Below, in pieces: positions 8,900 through 17,368 of a stretch of DNA of 64,000 nt. The stretch comes from Methylotenera_A sp044228245 (lineage in GTDB: Bacteria; Pseudomonadota; Gammaproteobacteria; Burkholderiales; Methylophilaceae): the NCBI GenBank assembly GCA_044228245.1, contig JBGAVG010000004.1, positions 62,001-126,000 of the forward strand. The letters run 5' to 3'. The stretch's first letter is position 1, and each line of letters begins with the position of its first letter. The translations under genes and the position numbers were made by a program. The notes beneath the pieces were generated by a model. The model ran no database searches, was not told the origin of the DNA, and saw nothing but the letters and a program-made list of their open reading frames with translations.

Positions 8900-10858
8900 A
8901 TGGCAGAAAATAAATTAGCGCACCAGTTTACAGCCTATTCAGAATGGAGAAAGGCGCTGGTAGACAGTATTTGCGATTATCGCAGCTGGCTGAATGAGCA
9001 GGAGCTCAATGACGCGCAAATAGATCAACGCATCACCAATTTGCTCGAGCGTTTACGTGAAGACAAACTGAATGTCGCGTTTGTGGCCGAATTCTCACGC
9101 GGCAAATCAGAATTGATCAATGCCATCTTCTTTGCAGATTACGGTCAACGCCTGCTGCCATCCAGTGCGGGCCGCACCACGATGTGCCCCACAGAGATAT
9201 TCTATGACCCGTCAAAACCGACCTCTATCATGATGTTGCCAATCGATACGCGCGCCTCGGATGCCACTACTACCGAGTACAAGCGCTATCCGGATGAATG
9301 GCACACGGTTGTGTTTGATGTCGACAATAACGACAGCATGGTGGCTGCATTTAAAGAAGTCAGCAGTACTAAGCGGGTGACAGCAGCAGAAGCTGAAAAA
9401 TACGGACTTTTTGACCCCAACAGCAGTGATGACGCCGTGAGCCTGAATAAAGACGGCACTGTCGATATTCCCTGCTGGCGCTACGCCATGATCAATTTCC
9501 CACACCCTTTGCTGGAGCAGGGATTGGTTATTTTGGACACTCCAGGGTTAAATGCGATCGGTACCGAGCCCGAGCTGACATTGAACATGCTGCCGAATGC
9601 GCATGCTGTGCTGTTTATTCTGGCGGCAGATACCGGCGTAACAAAATCCGAGATTGATGTATGGCGGCAATATATCAGCGGCACGCGCTGGAAACAAAAA
9701 GGCCGCCTGGCTGTATTAAACAAAATTGATGGCCTTTGGGACGAGCTGAAAAACGAAAAGGAAATTGAAAAGGAAATCAGCAAGCAAGTTAAGATGAGTG
9801 CTGAGCTGCTTGGCTTGGAAACAAATCAGATTTTCCCAACTTCTGCCCAGAAAGGCCTGTTAGCCAAGATCAATGGCGACGATGCTTTGTTGGCGCAGAG
9901 CCGGTTGCCGGCGCTGGAAAAGGCCTTGTCTGACGAACTGATCCCTTCCAAAAAAGAAATCGTCCGCGACAATACTAAAAACGAGATTGAAGATTTAATC
10001 AGCAATTCGAACATGATTTTAGAGTCACGTATATCTGGCGTGGCGGAACAGCTTGAAGAGCTTCGTGGTCTGCGCGGTAAAAACGAAGATGTGGTTGAAC
10101 ACATGATGAACAAGGTGAAGGTGGACAAGGAGAACTTTGAAAAAGGTTTGCAGCGTTTTCAGGCCTTGCGCAGCGTGTTCTCGCAGCAAACCAACAAGCT
10201 GTTTACCTTGCTGGGTATGGAAGCGCTGAAGGTGCAAGTGCATACCACGCGTGAAACCATGGTAAACGCCAGTTTTACCAAAACAATCCGTGAGGCGATG
10301 GATCATTTTTTCACCGATCTAAAAGGCCGGTTAGTGTCATCCGATGCGCAGATTGATGAGATTAAGAAAATGATGGATGTGATGTACGACAAGTTTTCTA
10401 AAGAGCATGGCTTGCGTAAATCTGAGCCGCCGGCGTTTTCAACGCTGCGTTACCAGAAAGAATTGGCCAAACTTGAGCGTGCTTATAAAGAGCAGTTCAA
10501 TACTGCCTTCAATATGATCGCGAATGAGAAAATGACGTTGACTACCAAGTTTTTTGAAACCTTGGCGAGCCGGGTGATACATGTATATGAAGTGGCTAAC
10601 CGTGACGTTGAAAACTGGTTGAAGGCCGTGATCGCGCCGATGGAGTCGCAGGTGCGCGAGCATCAATTGCAATTACGTCGTCGCCTGGAAAGCATTAAAC
10701 GTATCTACAAGGCAACCGACACATTGGAAGACCGTATTCTAGAGCTTGAAAGTATCGAGAAAAGCATACGTGCCCAGATGATGGATTTGAAAGTATTGCG
10801 TCAGCATATGGGTAATGCACTGGCATTTGAGAGTGAAGCAGAAACTAAAGCCGCTTAG
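8900..10858 (+). CDS. Bacterial dynamin-like GTPase
   Basis: A 652-residue large GTPase. The P-loop EFSRGKSELINA (GKS at residues 68-70), a switch I threonine region (GRTTMCPTE), G3 LDTPGLN and G4 LNKIDG are all intact. The remaining 350 residues are predicted helical and coiled coil, typical of the dynamin stalk. The ATG at 8900 is preferred over the GTG at 8888 because GGGGA lies seven bases before it. Bacterial dynamins act in membrane fusion, fission or stress protection; the role here is unknown. It is monocistronic, with a bidirectional terminator behind it, and no paired second dynamin is present, unlike many two-gene systems. Confidence 0.85.
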   Translation: MAENKLAHQFTAYSEWRKALVDSICDYRSWLNEQELNDAQIDQRITNLLERLREDKLNVAFVAEFSRGKSELINAIFFADYGQRLLPSSAGRTTMCPTEIFYDPSKPTSIMMLPIDTRASDATTTEYKRYPDEWHTVVFDVDNNDSMVAAFKEVSSTKRVTAAEAEKYGLFDPNSSDDAVSLNKDGTVDIPCWRYAMINFPHPLLEQGLVILDTPGLNAIGTEPELTLNMLPNAHAVLFILAADTGVTKSEIDVWRQYISGTRWKQKGRLAVLNKIDGLWDELKNEKEIEKEISKQVKMSAELLGLETNQIFPTSAQKGLLAKINGDDALLAQSRLPALEKALSDELIPSKKEIVRDNTKNEIEDLISNSNMILESRISGVAEQLEELRGLRGKNEDVVEHMMNKVKVDKENFEKGLQRFQALRSVFSQQTNKLFTLLGMEALKVQVHTTRETMVNASFTKTIREAMDHFFTDLKGRLVSSDAQIDEIKKMMDVMYDKFSKEHGLRKSEPPAFSTLRYQKELAKLERAYKEQFNTAFNMIANEKMTLTTKFFETLASRVIHVYEVANRDVENWLKAVIAPMESQVREHQLQLRRRLESIKRIYKATDTLEDRILELESIEKSIRAQMMDLKVLRQHMGNALAFESEAETKAA

Positions 10859-10872
10859 TTAATAATTGTAGG

Positions 10873-10909
10873 CAATAAAAAAGCCGACGCAATGTCGGCT
10901 TTTTTATTG
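10873..10909. terminator. Bidirectional Rho-independent terminator
   Basis: A perfect inverted repeat with arms CAATAAAAAAGCCGAC (10873-10888) and GTCGGCTTTTTTATTG (10894-10909) around a five-base loop. The A-run on one side and T-run on the other let it work in both directions. It separates the convergent dynamin-like gene and rpoH. Confidence 0.93.
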
Positions 10910-10919
10910 TTAAAACAAA

Positions 10920-11771
10920 TTAAGCTTTCAGCATTAAACCCTTAATTTTCTGCATGGCTTTTTGTTCAATCTGGCGGATACGCTCAGCGGAAACATTAAA
11001 TTCAGCAGCCAAATCATGCAAGGTCGAGGTTGCATCTTCTGTGAGCCAGCGCGCTTCCAGCACGCGGCGGCTGCGTTCATCCAGGCTCTCTAAGGCCTTG
11101 CTTAAGCCCATGGATTGCAGCTGTTCGGTTTGCTGGTTTTCTAAAAACGCAGAAGGCTCCGGGCTTTCGTCTTCCAGATAGGCAATCGGGCTAAAGCTTT
11201 CCTCGCCGTCATCATCAATATGCGCATCCAAAGAGATTTCATGCCCGTTCAAGCGGTATTCCATCTCACGCACTTCTTCCGGCTTGACCTTCAGCTCGCG
11301 TGCGATGTGATTGACTTCGTCAGGATGAAGCGATTCCAGGCCTTGTTTCATGCTGCGCAAATTAAAAAATAATTTACGCTGTGCTTTGGTCGTGGCGGTT
11401 TTTACCAAGCGCCAGTTGCGTACGATAAATTCATTAATTTCAGCTTTAATCCAATGCATGGCAAATGAAACCAGGCGCACGCCACGGTCTGGGTCGAAGC
11501 GTTTCACCGCTTTCATCAGGCCGATGTTGCCTTCCTGAATAAGGTCGGATTGAGGTAAACCATAACCCATGTAGCCGCGCGCGATGCTCACGACCAAGCG
11601 CAGATGCGAAACAATTAGCATCTGTGCAGCCTCCAAATCATTGTTTTTTTTGAGGCGCGTTGCATATTCATACTCTTCCTCCGCGCTCAAAAGCGGGAAG
11701 GCTTTGATGGCACGCACATACTGATCAAAACTGTCAAGAGATGAGATCGACGGTATAGTTAAAGCGTTTAT
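10920..11771 (-). CDS. rpoH: Heat-shock sigma factor RpoH (sigma-32), apparent ATA start
   Basis: Sigma-70 family factor with region 2 (LIQEGNIGLMKAVKRFDPDRGVRLVSFA), the RpoH box QRKLFFNLRSMK and a region 4 helix-turn-helix. No ATG, GTG or TTG is available at the expected N-terminus. The only conventional start is GTG at 11717, which has no ribosome-binding site and would delete the conserved LDSFDQY segment (compare the NLDSYIRA stretch of E. coli RpoH). AAGGAG (11779-11784) lies seven bases before an in-frame ATA at 11771. Starting there gives 283 residues, the family length. I therefore annotate ATA, with the caveat that an ATG-to-ATA sequence error is possible. A CIRCE operator lies upstream. 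Confidence 0.93.
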   Translation of the reverse strand: MNALTIPSISSLDSFDQYVRAIKAFPLLSAEEEYEYATRLKKNNDLEAAQMLIVSHLRLVVSIARGYMGYGLPQSDLIQEGNIGLMKAVKRFDPDRGVRLVSFAMHWIKAEINEFIVRNWRLVKTATTKAQRKLFFNLRSMKQGLESLHPDEVNHIARELKVKPEEVREMEYRLNGHEISLDAHIDDDGEESFSPIAYLEDESPEPSAFLENQQTEQLQSMGLSKALESLDERSRRVLEARWLTEDATSTLHDLAAEFNVSAERIRQIEQKAMQKIKGLMLKA

Positions 11772-11778
11772 AGTAAAA

Positions 11779-11784
11779 CTCCTT
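11779..11784 (-). promoter_or_regulatory. Ribosome-binding site of rpoH
   Basis: AAGGAG on the minus strand, seven bases upstream of the ATA codon at 11771 and over 60 bases from the GTG at 11717. Its placement is the main argument for the non-canonical start of rpoH. Confidence 0.7.
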
Positions 11785-11806
11785 AATTAATTAACTGGCT
11801 ATTATT

Positions 11807-11833
11807 TTAGCACTCTAACTTCGAGAGTGCTAG
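11807..11833 (-). promoter_or_regulatory. CIRCE operator (HrcA-binding site) upstream of rpoH
   Basis: TTAGCACTC - nine bases - GAGTGCTAG, matching the CIRCE consensus TTAGCACTC-N9-GAGTGCTAA at 17 of 18 arm positions with the exact spacer length. It ends 23 bases before the rpoH ribosome-binding site and lies between ftsX and rpoH, so it would act on a promoter immediately upstream of rpoH. The repressor gene hrcA is at 50904-51914. A TAAAAT overlapping the site on the minus strand could be a -10 element, but I cannot assign a -35. Confidence 0.92.
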
Positions 11834-11876
11834 ATGCTGAAAGTTCCAAAAAGGCCGGGAATTTTTAAAAGGTCTT

Positions 11877-12788
11877 TTAGTGGCTACTGGAAAGCTTATG
11901 CAGCGATTTAGATACGGCAAGATAGGCTGAAATCAATCCAATTACTAAAGATAGCAAGCAGATGACGATGCTTGTTGCAAGGCTGGGGTAAGTGAGTGAA
12001 AAGCTGGTTTGATACTCGGCCGCTAGCGGTGCGAGGGACTGGTTAAACAGGAAAATAACCGTAAAGGTAATCAGCAGTGCGAACAGTCCGCCGATTAAGC
12101 CATACAGCGCGCCAGCGTACAAAAACGGCCTGCGGATAAAGCTTTTGGTGGCACCGATTAGCTGGCTTAATTCTATCTCTGCGCTTTGCGTGATAATCTG
12201 CATGCGGATGGTGTTGCCGATGACCGCCACCAGTGCAAATGTCAGCAGGCCTGCGATGACATACATGGCTTTTTGGCCCAGCAGCAACAGGTAGTTCAGG
12301 CGTTTAATCCAGGCGTCATCCACAATGACTTCATCAACGCCATCCATTTTTCTTAACGCTGCTTTGAGATTTTCTATCGATTCAGCATCAAGCTTGCTCG
12401 GTTCCACAAAAAAAGCATCGGGCAAGGGGTTTTTCTCAAGCGAATGCAGCACATCTTTAGTGGTATCGATGGCCTGTAATTGGCCGAGTGCTTCTTCTTT
12501 TGACACAAATTTGAAGTTTTTGATGGCAGTGTTTTTTTCTAAAGCGGTTTTGATCGTTTGTACGGCAGCATCGCTATGATTTAAGGCCAGAAAAACGCTG
12601 ATTCGTGACTCGCTTTTCACATTGCTGGCCAGACTGTTTACGCTATCCAGAACCGCATACATGATGCTTGGCAGGGCGACTGTAACGCCTATCGTCAAGC
12701 AAATCAGCAGTGTGCCAAGCTTGTTTGTTTTGAAGCGTCTCAGTACCAGGCTTAGTGCCTGAGCATGCTGCGTGAGCCAGACATTCAT
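11877..12788 (-). CDS. ftsX: Cell-division protein FtsX
   Basis: A 303-residue polytopic membrane protein, partner of FtsE at the divisome, where the pair controls peptidoglycan hydrolases at the septum. It has one helix near the N-terminus (around residues 25-45), a periplasmic domain (about 50-165) and three C-terminal helices. The hydrophobic block near TFALVAVIGNTIRMQIITQSAEIELSQL is a typical FtsX region. Its ATG overlaps the ftsE stop by four bases. The CIRCE element and rpoH follow 44 bp downstream. Confidence 0.95.
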   Translation of the reverse strand: MNVWLTQHAQALSLVLRRFKTNKLGTLLICLTIGVTVALPSIMYAVLDSVNSLASNVKSESRISVFLALNHSDAAVQTIKTALEKNTAIKNFKFVSKEEALGQLQAIDTTKDVLHSLEKNPLPDAFFVEPSKLDAESIENLKAALRKMDGVDEVIVDDAWIKRLNYLLLLGQKAMYVIAGLLTFALVAVIGNTIRMQIITQSAEIELSQLIGATKSFIRRPFLYAGALYGLIGGLFALLITFTVIFLFNQSLAPLAAEYQTSFSLTYPSLATSIVICLLSLVIGLISAYLAVSKSLHKLSSSH

Positions 12789-13453
12789 AAAGTAACCTCA
12801 GCGTTGACAAGTTTGCCGTGGTTCAAATGCAGCACTTTACTCTGATCACCGGCGTTGCCGAGCGCATCGTGCGTGGCGATAATCACTGTTACGCCCACTT
12901 GTTGAAACGCGTTAAACAGCTGCAGAATATCTGTCGCATAGTTTCTATCCAGATTTCCGGTTGGCTCGTCTGCGATAAGAATGGATGGCCTGGAAACGAC
13001 TGCCCGTGCGATGGCCAGGCGCTGCTGCTCACCGCCGGAAAGTGTAATTGGCATGGCTTTTTCTTTATCCAGCAAGCCTACTTTATCGAGCGCGGCGCGA
13101 ATACGCTTGCCGGCCTCATTTCCCGTAATGCCGTTAATCGCCAATGGCAGCGCGACATTGTGATAACAGTTTCTGTCATATAAAAGTTTATGGTCCTGAA
13201 ACACCAGGCCAAACATACGGCGGATATAGGGCAAAGTAGACGCTTTGAGCTTGCTGACATTCTGATTGTTAATCAATACAGTGCCGGAAGTCGGGCGCTC
13301 GATCGCTGCCATCAGTTTCAGCAGTGTACTCTTGCCTGCTCCGGAATGCCCGGTGACATACACCATTTCGCCTTGCTCAATGGTAAAGCTCACATCGGTC
13401 AATGCTTCGTGGCTGCCGGGGTAGCGTTTGATGACATGGTCAAAAGTAATCAT
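12785..13453 (-). CDS. ftsE: Cell-division ATP-binding protein FtsE
   Basis: A 222-residue ABC ATPase with Walker A GHSGAGKST, signature LSGGEQQR, Walker B ILIADEPTGNLD and switch ATHD, at the usual FtsE length. It couples ATP hydrolysis to FtsX at the septal membrane. It lies between ftsY and ftsX as in most proteobacteria, with a four-base overlap into ftsX. Confidence 0.96.
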   Translation of the reverse strand: MITFDHVIKRYPGSHEALTDVSFTIEQGEMVYVTGHSGAGKSTLLKLMAAIERPTSGTVLINNQNVSKLKASTLPYIRRMFGLVFQDHKLLYDRNCYHNVALPLAINGITGNEAGKRIRAALDKVGLLDKEKAMPITLSGGEQQRLAIARAVVSRPSILIADEPTGNLDRNYATDILQLFNAFQQVGVTVIIATHDALGNAGDQSKVLHLNHGKLVNAEVTL

Positions 13454-13478
13454 CGTTCAATTATGCATCAATATGGAG

Positions 13479-14492
13479 CTAGTCAAAAAGCGCATCCACA
13501 AACTCATGCGCGCTGAAAGGCCGCAAATCGTCAATCGCTTCACCAATACCGATAAAACGGATCGGAATCGGGCGTGCCTCGGCAATCGCAGCAATCACGC
13601 CGCCTTTTGCTGTGCCGTCCAGCTTGCTTAACACCAGGCCCGTCACGCCCAGTGCATCGTCAAAGGCTTTTACCTGAGAAACCGCGTTCTGGCCGGTGTT
13701 GGCATCAATCACCAATAAAATTTCATGCGGCGCCCCAGGCAGTGCTTTATCAATCACGCGCTGCACTTTTTTGATTTCGTCCATCAAGTGCATTTGTGTG
13801 GGCAGGCGGCCTGCGGTGTCGGCAATGACGATATCGATTTTTTTGGCGATGGCGGAATTCACCGCATCGAAAATCACTGCGGCTGGATCGCCGCCTTCAG
13901 AGGCAATGACATGTACATTATTGCGCTCGCCCCACACCTGCAGTTGCTCGCGGGCAGCAGCCCGGAAGGTATCGCCTGCCGCAATGAGTACGCTGTTGCC
14001 TTGCGCTTGAAATAGTTTGGCGAGTTTGCCGATGGTGGTGGTTTTGCCGGCGCCGTTCACGCCTGCGAGCATCATCACAAAAGGCGCATGGGCATTGGTC
14101 TGCAGCGGTGCTTCTAAGGGCGCTAAAACGCTGAGTAATTCTGCTTTTAAGGCATTTTTCAGGGCGCCGGTGTCTTCTAGGTTTTCGCGTTTAACACGCT
14201 TTTTCAGGTTGTCTAACAGCTTCTGTGTGGCTGCGACGCCGATATCAGAGGTGAGCAGAATCGTTTCAAGCTCTTCATAAGTTTCGGCATCGATTTTACC
14301 GCCGCCAAACAGGCTGGTGAGCTGACCGCCAAGCTGCTGGCGGGTTTTAGCTAGCCCCTGTTTTAATCGCTGCGTAAAACTCAGGCTTTGTTCAACAGCG
14401 GGCTCTGCAGGTGCTTGTGCCTCAGCTTGTTGTGCAGGCTCTAGTTTGGACGACTCAGTTGTTTCGGGCTTTTTCTTGAAAATATTGAACAT
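13479..14492 (-). CDS. ftsY: Signal recognition particle receptor FtsY
   Basis: A 337-residue SRP-receptor GTPase that docks ribosome-SRP complexes at the inner membrane. A short acidic/Ala-Glu-Pro-rich N-terminal region (about residues 10-45) precedes the N domain. The G domain shows GVNGAGKTTTIGKLA, DTAGRLPTQMHLMDE and the TKLD-equivalent SKLDG. The frame extends upstream to a TTG at 14561, but MFNIFKKK is the typical betaproteobacterial start, hence 14492. It lies 25 bp upstream of ftsE. Confidence 0.95.
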   Translation of the reverse strand: MFNIFKKKPETTESSKLEPAQQAEAQAPAEPAVEQSLSFTQRLKQGLAKTRQQLGGQLTSLFGGGKIDAETYEELETILLTSDIGVAATQKLLDNLKKRVKRENLEDTGALKNALKAELLSVLAPLEAPLQTNAHAPFVMMLAGVNGAGKTTTIGKLAKLFQAQGNSVLIAAGDTFRAAAREQLQVWGERNNVHVIASEGGDPAAVIFDAVNSAIAKKIDIVIADTAGRLPTQMHLMDEIKKVQRVIDKALPGAPHEILLVIDANTGQNAVSQVKAFDDALGVTGLVLSKLDGTAKGGVIAAIAEARPIPIRFIGIGEAIDDLRPFSAHEFVDALFD

Positions 14493-14555
14493 AACAAACT
14501 TAAAATTTCGAATAACCGCTATTTTAGTCGTAAACTTGCATGCGTGCCATCCACT

Positions 14556-14583
14556 CGCCAATCGGAACTAAACTAAATTGGCG
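14556..14583. repeat. Small inverted repeat between ftsY and the M16 peptidase gene
   Basis: CGCCAAT (14556-14562) and ATTGGCG (14577-14583) around a 14-base AT-rich centre, in the intergenic space between divergent genes. It could be an operator for either gene. No family is suggested and chance cannot be excluded. Confidence 0.3.
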
Positions 14584-14634
14584 TGTGTCATTAAGTGACC
14601 GCTTCACTATTGTTGTTTTTGAGAGAGTATTTTC

Positions 14635-16011
14635 GTGTTTACAAAAATAAATAAATTCGCCTTCATCATATTCAGTTTTATCCCTCTGGTAGCGCTGGCA
14701 GAAATCCAGGAGTTTACACTTAAAAACGGCCTGAAATTAGTGGTACAGGAAGATCATCGCGCACCCGTAGTCGTGTCGCAAGTGTGGTATCGCGCCGGGG
14801 CGCTGGATGAAGTGAACGGCAAGACCGGCGTGGCGCATGTGCTGGAGCACATGATGTTTAAAGGCACCAAAAAAGTGCCCGCAGGCCAGTTTTCCAGGCT
14901 GATCGCAGCAGCAGGCGGTAAGGAAAATGCGTTTACAGGCATGGATTACACCTGTTACTTTCAGCAGCTGGAAAAATCGCATTTGCCGCTCTCTTTCAAG
15001 CTGGAAGCGGACCGCATGACGAATTTGCAAATTAGCGATGAAGAATTTGCCAAAGAAATCAAGGTGGTGATGGAAGAGCGTCGCTGGCGTACTGAGGATA
15101 AGCCGCAGTCGAAGGTGAATGAGCAATTTCAATCCACCGCGTTCAGGGCGCACCCTTATGCACGGCCAGTTGTGGGCTTTATGAACGATCTGGAGCACAT
15201 GACGGTGGCTGATGCGCGTGAATGGTATAACACCTGGTATGCGCCAAATAACGCGATAATTGTGGTCGTTGGCGACGTAAAAACGCAGGAAGTGCTAAAG
15301 CTTGCCAAGCAGTATTTTGGCAACATCAAACCACGCAAACTCCCGGCGCGCAAACCGCAAACCGAGCCGCCGCAAATCGGTGAGCGGCGCGTGGTGGTGA
15401 AAGCGCCGGCCAAATTGCCGTACTTGGTCATGGGCTATCACGTGCCCACTCTGTCCGACAAAGCCCAAACGCCAGAACAGGCCTGGGAGCCTTATGCGCT
15501 GGACGTGCTGGCCGGCGTGCTGAGCGGTAACGATTCTGCAAGGCTTAATCAGAAGCTGGTACGGGAGGCAGCATTGGCGGTGGATGTGGGCGCAGGCTAC
15601 GATAGCACTTCGAGAGGAAGGGAAGCCCTGTTTGAGCTTGAGGGAATGCCAAGTGAAGGCAAAACCATCACGGAGCTGGAAACTGCGTTGGTCGCGCAAA
15701 TTGAGAAAATCAAAACCGATGGCGTCACGCAGCAGGAGCTGGATCGTGTGAAAGCCGCTGTAATTGCGGCAGATGTGTATCAGCGTGATTCGATGTTCTA
15801 TCAGGCCATGCAAATCGGCCAGCTTGAAACCATGGGCTATAGCTGGCGCCTGCTGAAAGAGTATCCGGAAAAATTAAAAGCGGTGACTTCGGAGCAAATT
15901 CAGGCGGTGGCTAAGAAATATTTGGTGAAAGATAATATGACGATTGCAATACTTGATCCGCAACCCTTAGACCTGAACGCCAAACCCGTCGGCACGCCTC
16001 ATACACACTAA
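14635..16011 (+). CDS. M16 family zinc metallopeptidase, catalytically competent
   Basis: A 458-residue protein with a short N-terminal signal sequence (ending VALA). The inverted zinc motif HxxEH is present as HVLEH (about residues 74-78), with the downstream Glu region KVVMEERRWRTEDKP. It belongs to the PqqL/mitochondrial-processing-peptidase type M16 peptidases, expected in the periplasm. The start codon is GTG, preceded by a GAGAGAG purine run. It is paired 18 bp upstream of an inactive homologue, suggesting a heterodimer. The substrate is unknown. Confidence 0.92.
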   Translation: MFTKINKFAFIIFSFIPLVALAEIQEFTLKNGLKLVVQEDHRAPVVVSQVWYRAGALDEVNGKTGVAHVLEHMMFKGTKKVPAGQFSRLIAAAGGKENAFTGMDYTCYFQQLEKSHLPLSFKLEADRMTNLQISDEEFAKEIKVVMEERRWRTEDKPQSKVNEQFQSTAFRAHPYARPVVGFMNDLEHMTVADAREWYNTWYAPNNAIIVVVGDVKTQEVLKLAKQYFGNIKPRKLPARKPQTEPPQIGERRVVVKAPAKLPYLVMGYHVPTLSDKAQTPEQAWEPYALDVLAGVLSGNDSARLNQKLVREAALAVDVGAGYDSTSRGREALFELEGMPSEGKTITELETALVAQIEKIKTDGVTQQELDRVKAAVIAADVYQRDSMFYQAMQIGQLETMGYSWRLLKEYPEKLKAVTSEQIQAVAKKYLVKDNMTIAILDPQPLDLNAKPVGTPHTH

Positions 16012-16029
16012 ATCTTTAGAGAATAAATA

Positions 16030-17325
16030 ATGTTTTTTAAATCAGTTCTTGCACTATTTGTTTTTGTTTTAAGTTTTACCGTAAACGCCGCTGTCAAAAT
16101 CAACCACTGGCAAACCAGCACCGGTTCCGAGGTGTATTTTGTCGAAAATCATGACCTGCCGATTATCGATATGAGCGTGAATTTCCCCGCAGGCAGCTCT
16201 CGCGATACCAAAGCAACATCAGGGGTGGCTGGCGTAACCCGTTATATGATGACGCTAGGCGCAGATGGCATGAGCGAGGAAGTGATTACTAACAAATTTG
16301 CCGACATCGGCGCAATTCTGGGTGGTGAGCTGGATGCCGACCGTGCTGCGTTCAAGCTGCGCACACTCACAAGCGAAAGCGAGAAAGCGCTCGAAACATT
16401 CAACAAGATTTTGCACAAACCGGATTTTCCGCAAGCGGTTTTGGAGCGCGAAAAAACGCGCATCATTGCGGGAATAAAAGAGGCTGCGACGCAGCCGGAG
16501 AGCATTTCCAACAAAGCCTTTATGCAGGCCTTGTACCCAAACCATCCCTACGGTCTGGATGAAAGCGGGGAGGTTGACACGATTACCGCCATGAAGCGCG
16601 AAGATTTGGTGCAGTTTTACAATACCTTTTACACCGCCAAAAGCGCTGTGATCGCACTGATCGGCGACATGACGGAGCAACAGGCGCGCGCGATTGCAGA
16701 AGCCGTTTCCAGCGGTTTGCCGCAAACGCCGGCAGTCGCAAAAATTGCAGAAGTTACATTGCCGCAAGCGGCGAACGTACAAAACATCAACCATCCAGCC
16801 TCGCAAGCGCATATTCTGCTGGGCTACCCTGGAATCAAACGCGGCGATGCAGATTATTTTCCGCTGTATGTCGGCAATTACATTCTGGGCGGCGGCGGTT
16901 TTGTATCGCGCCTTACGGAAGAAGTGCGTGAGAAGCGCGGCCTGGTATACAGCGTGTACAGCTACTTTATGCCCATGAGCGAATTAGGGCCGTTTCAGAT
17001 TGGCTTGCAAACCAAAAAAGAGCAAGCCAGCGATGCCATGAAAGTGGTGAATGAAACGATGGCCAAATTCATTAAAAACGGCGTGACCGAAAAAGAACTT
17101 AAAGCAGCCAAGGATAATATCATCGGTGGTTTTCCCATGCGTATCGACAGCAATGGCAAGATTCTGGACTATCTGTCTGTGATCGGTTTTTACAAACTGC
17201 CGCTTACATATCTTGATGATTTTAATAAACAAATTTCTAAAGTCACTGCCAAGCAGATTAAGGACGCATTCAGCCGCAGAGTGAAACCAGAGCATTTTGT
17301 TACCGTGACTGTTGGGGCGCAGTAA
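16030..17325 (+). CDS. M16 family peptidase-like protein, active-site-less partner
   Basis: A 431-residue M16 homologue with a signal peptide (LALFVFVLSFTVNA). At the position of the HxxEH motif it reads GVAGVTRYMM, so the zinc ligands are missing. The later substrate-gripping segment (GGGGFVSRLTEEVREKRGLVYSVYSYF) is conserved. This combination is the non-catalytic subunit pattern of two-subunit M16 peptidases. It directly follows the active subunit. Confidence 0.9.
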   Translation: MFFKSVLALFVFVLSFTVNAAVKINHWQTSTGSEVYFVENHDLPIIDMSVNFPAGSSRDTKATSGVAGVTRYMMTLGADGMSEEVITNKFADIGAILGGELDADRAAFKLRTLTSESEKALETFNKILHKPDFPQAVLEREKTRIIAGIKEAATQPESISNKAFMQALYPNHPYGLDESGEVDTITAMKREDLVQFYNTFYTAKSAVIALIGDMTEQQARAIAEAVSSGLPQTPAVAKIAEVTLPQAANVQNINHPASQAHILLGYPGIKRGDADYFPLYVGNYILGGGGFVSRLTEEVREKRGLVYSVYSYFMPMSELGPFQIGLQTKKEQASDAMKVVNETMAKFIKNGVTEKELKAAKDNIIGGFPMRIDSNGKILDYLSVIGFYKLPLTYLDDFNKQISKVTAKQIKDAFSRRVKPEHFVTVTVGAQ

Positions 17326-17368
17326 GTAATAACAGGTTAAAATAAGGTTTTGTTCTTGAAGCAACACC

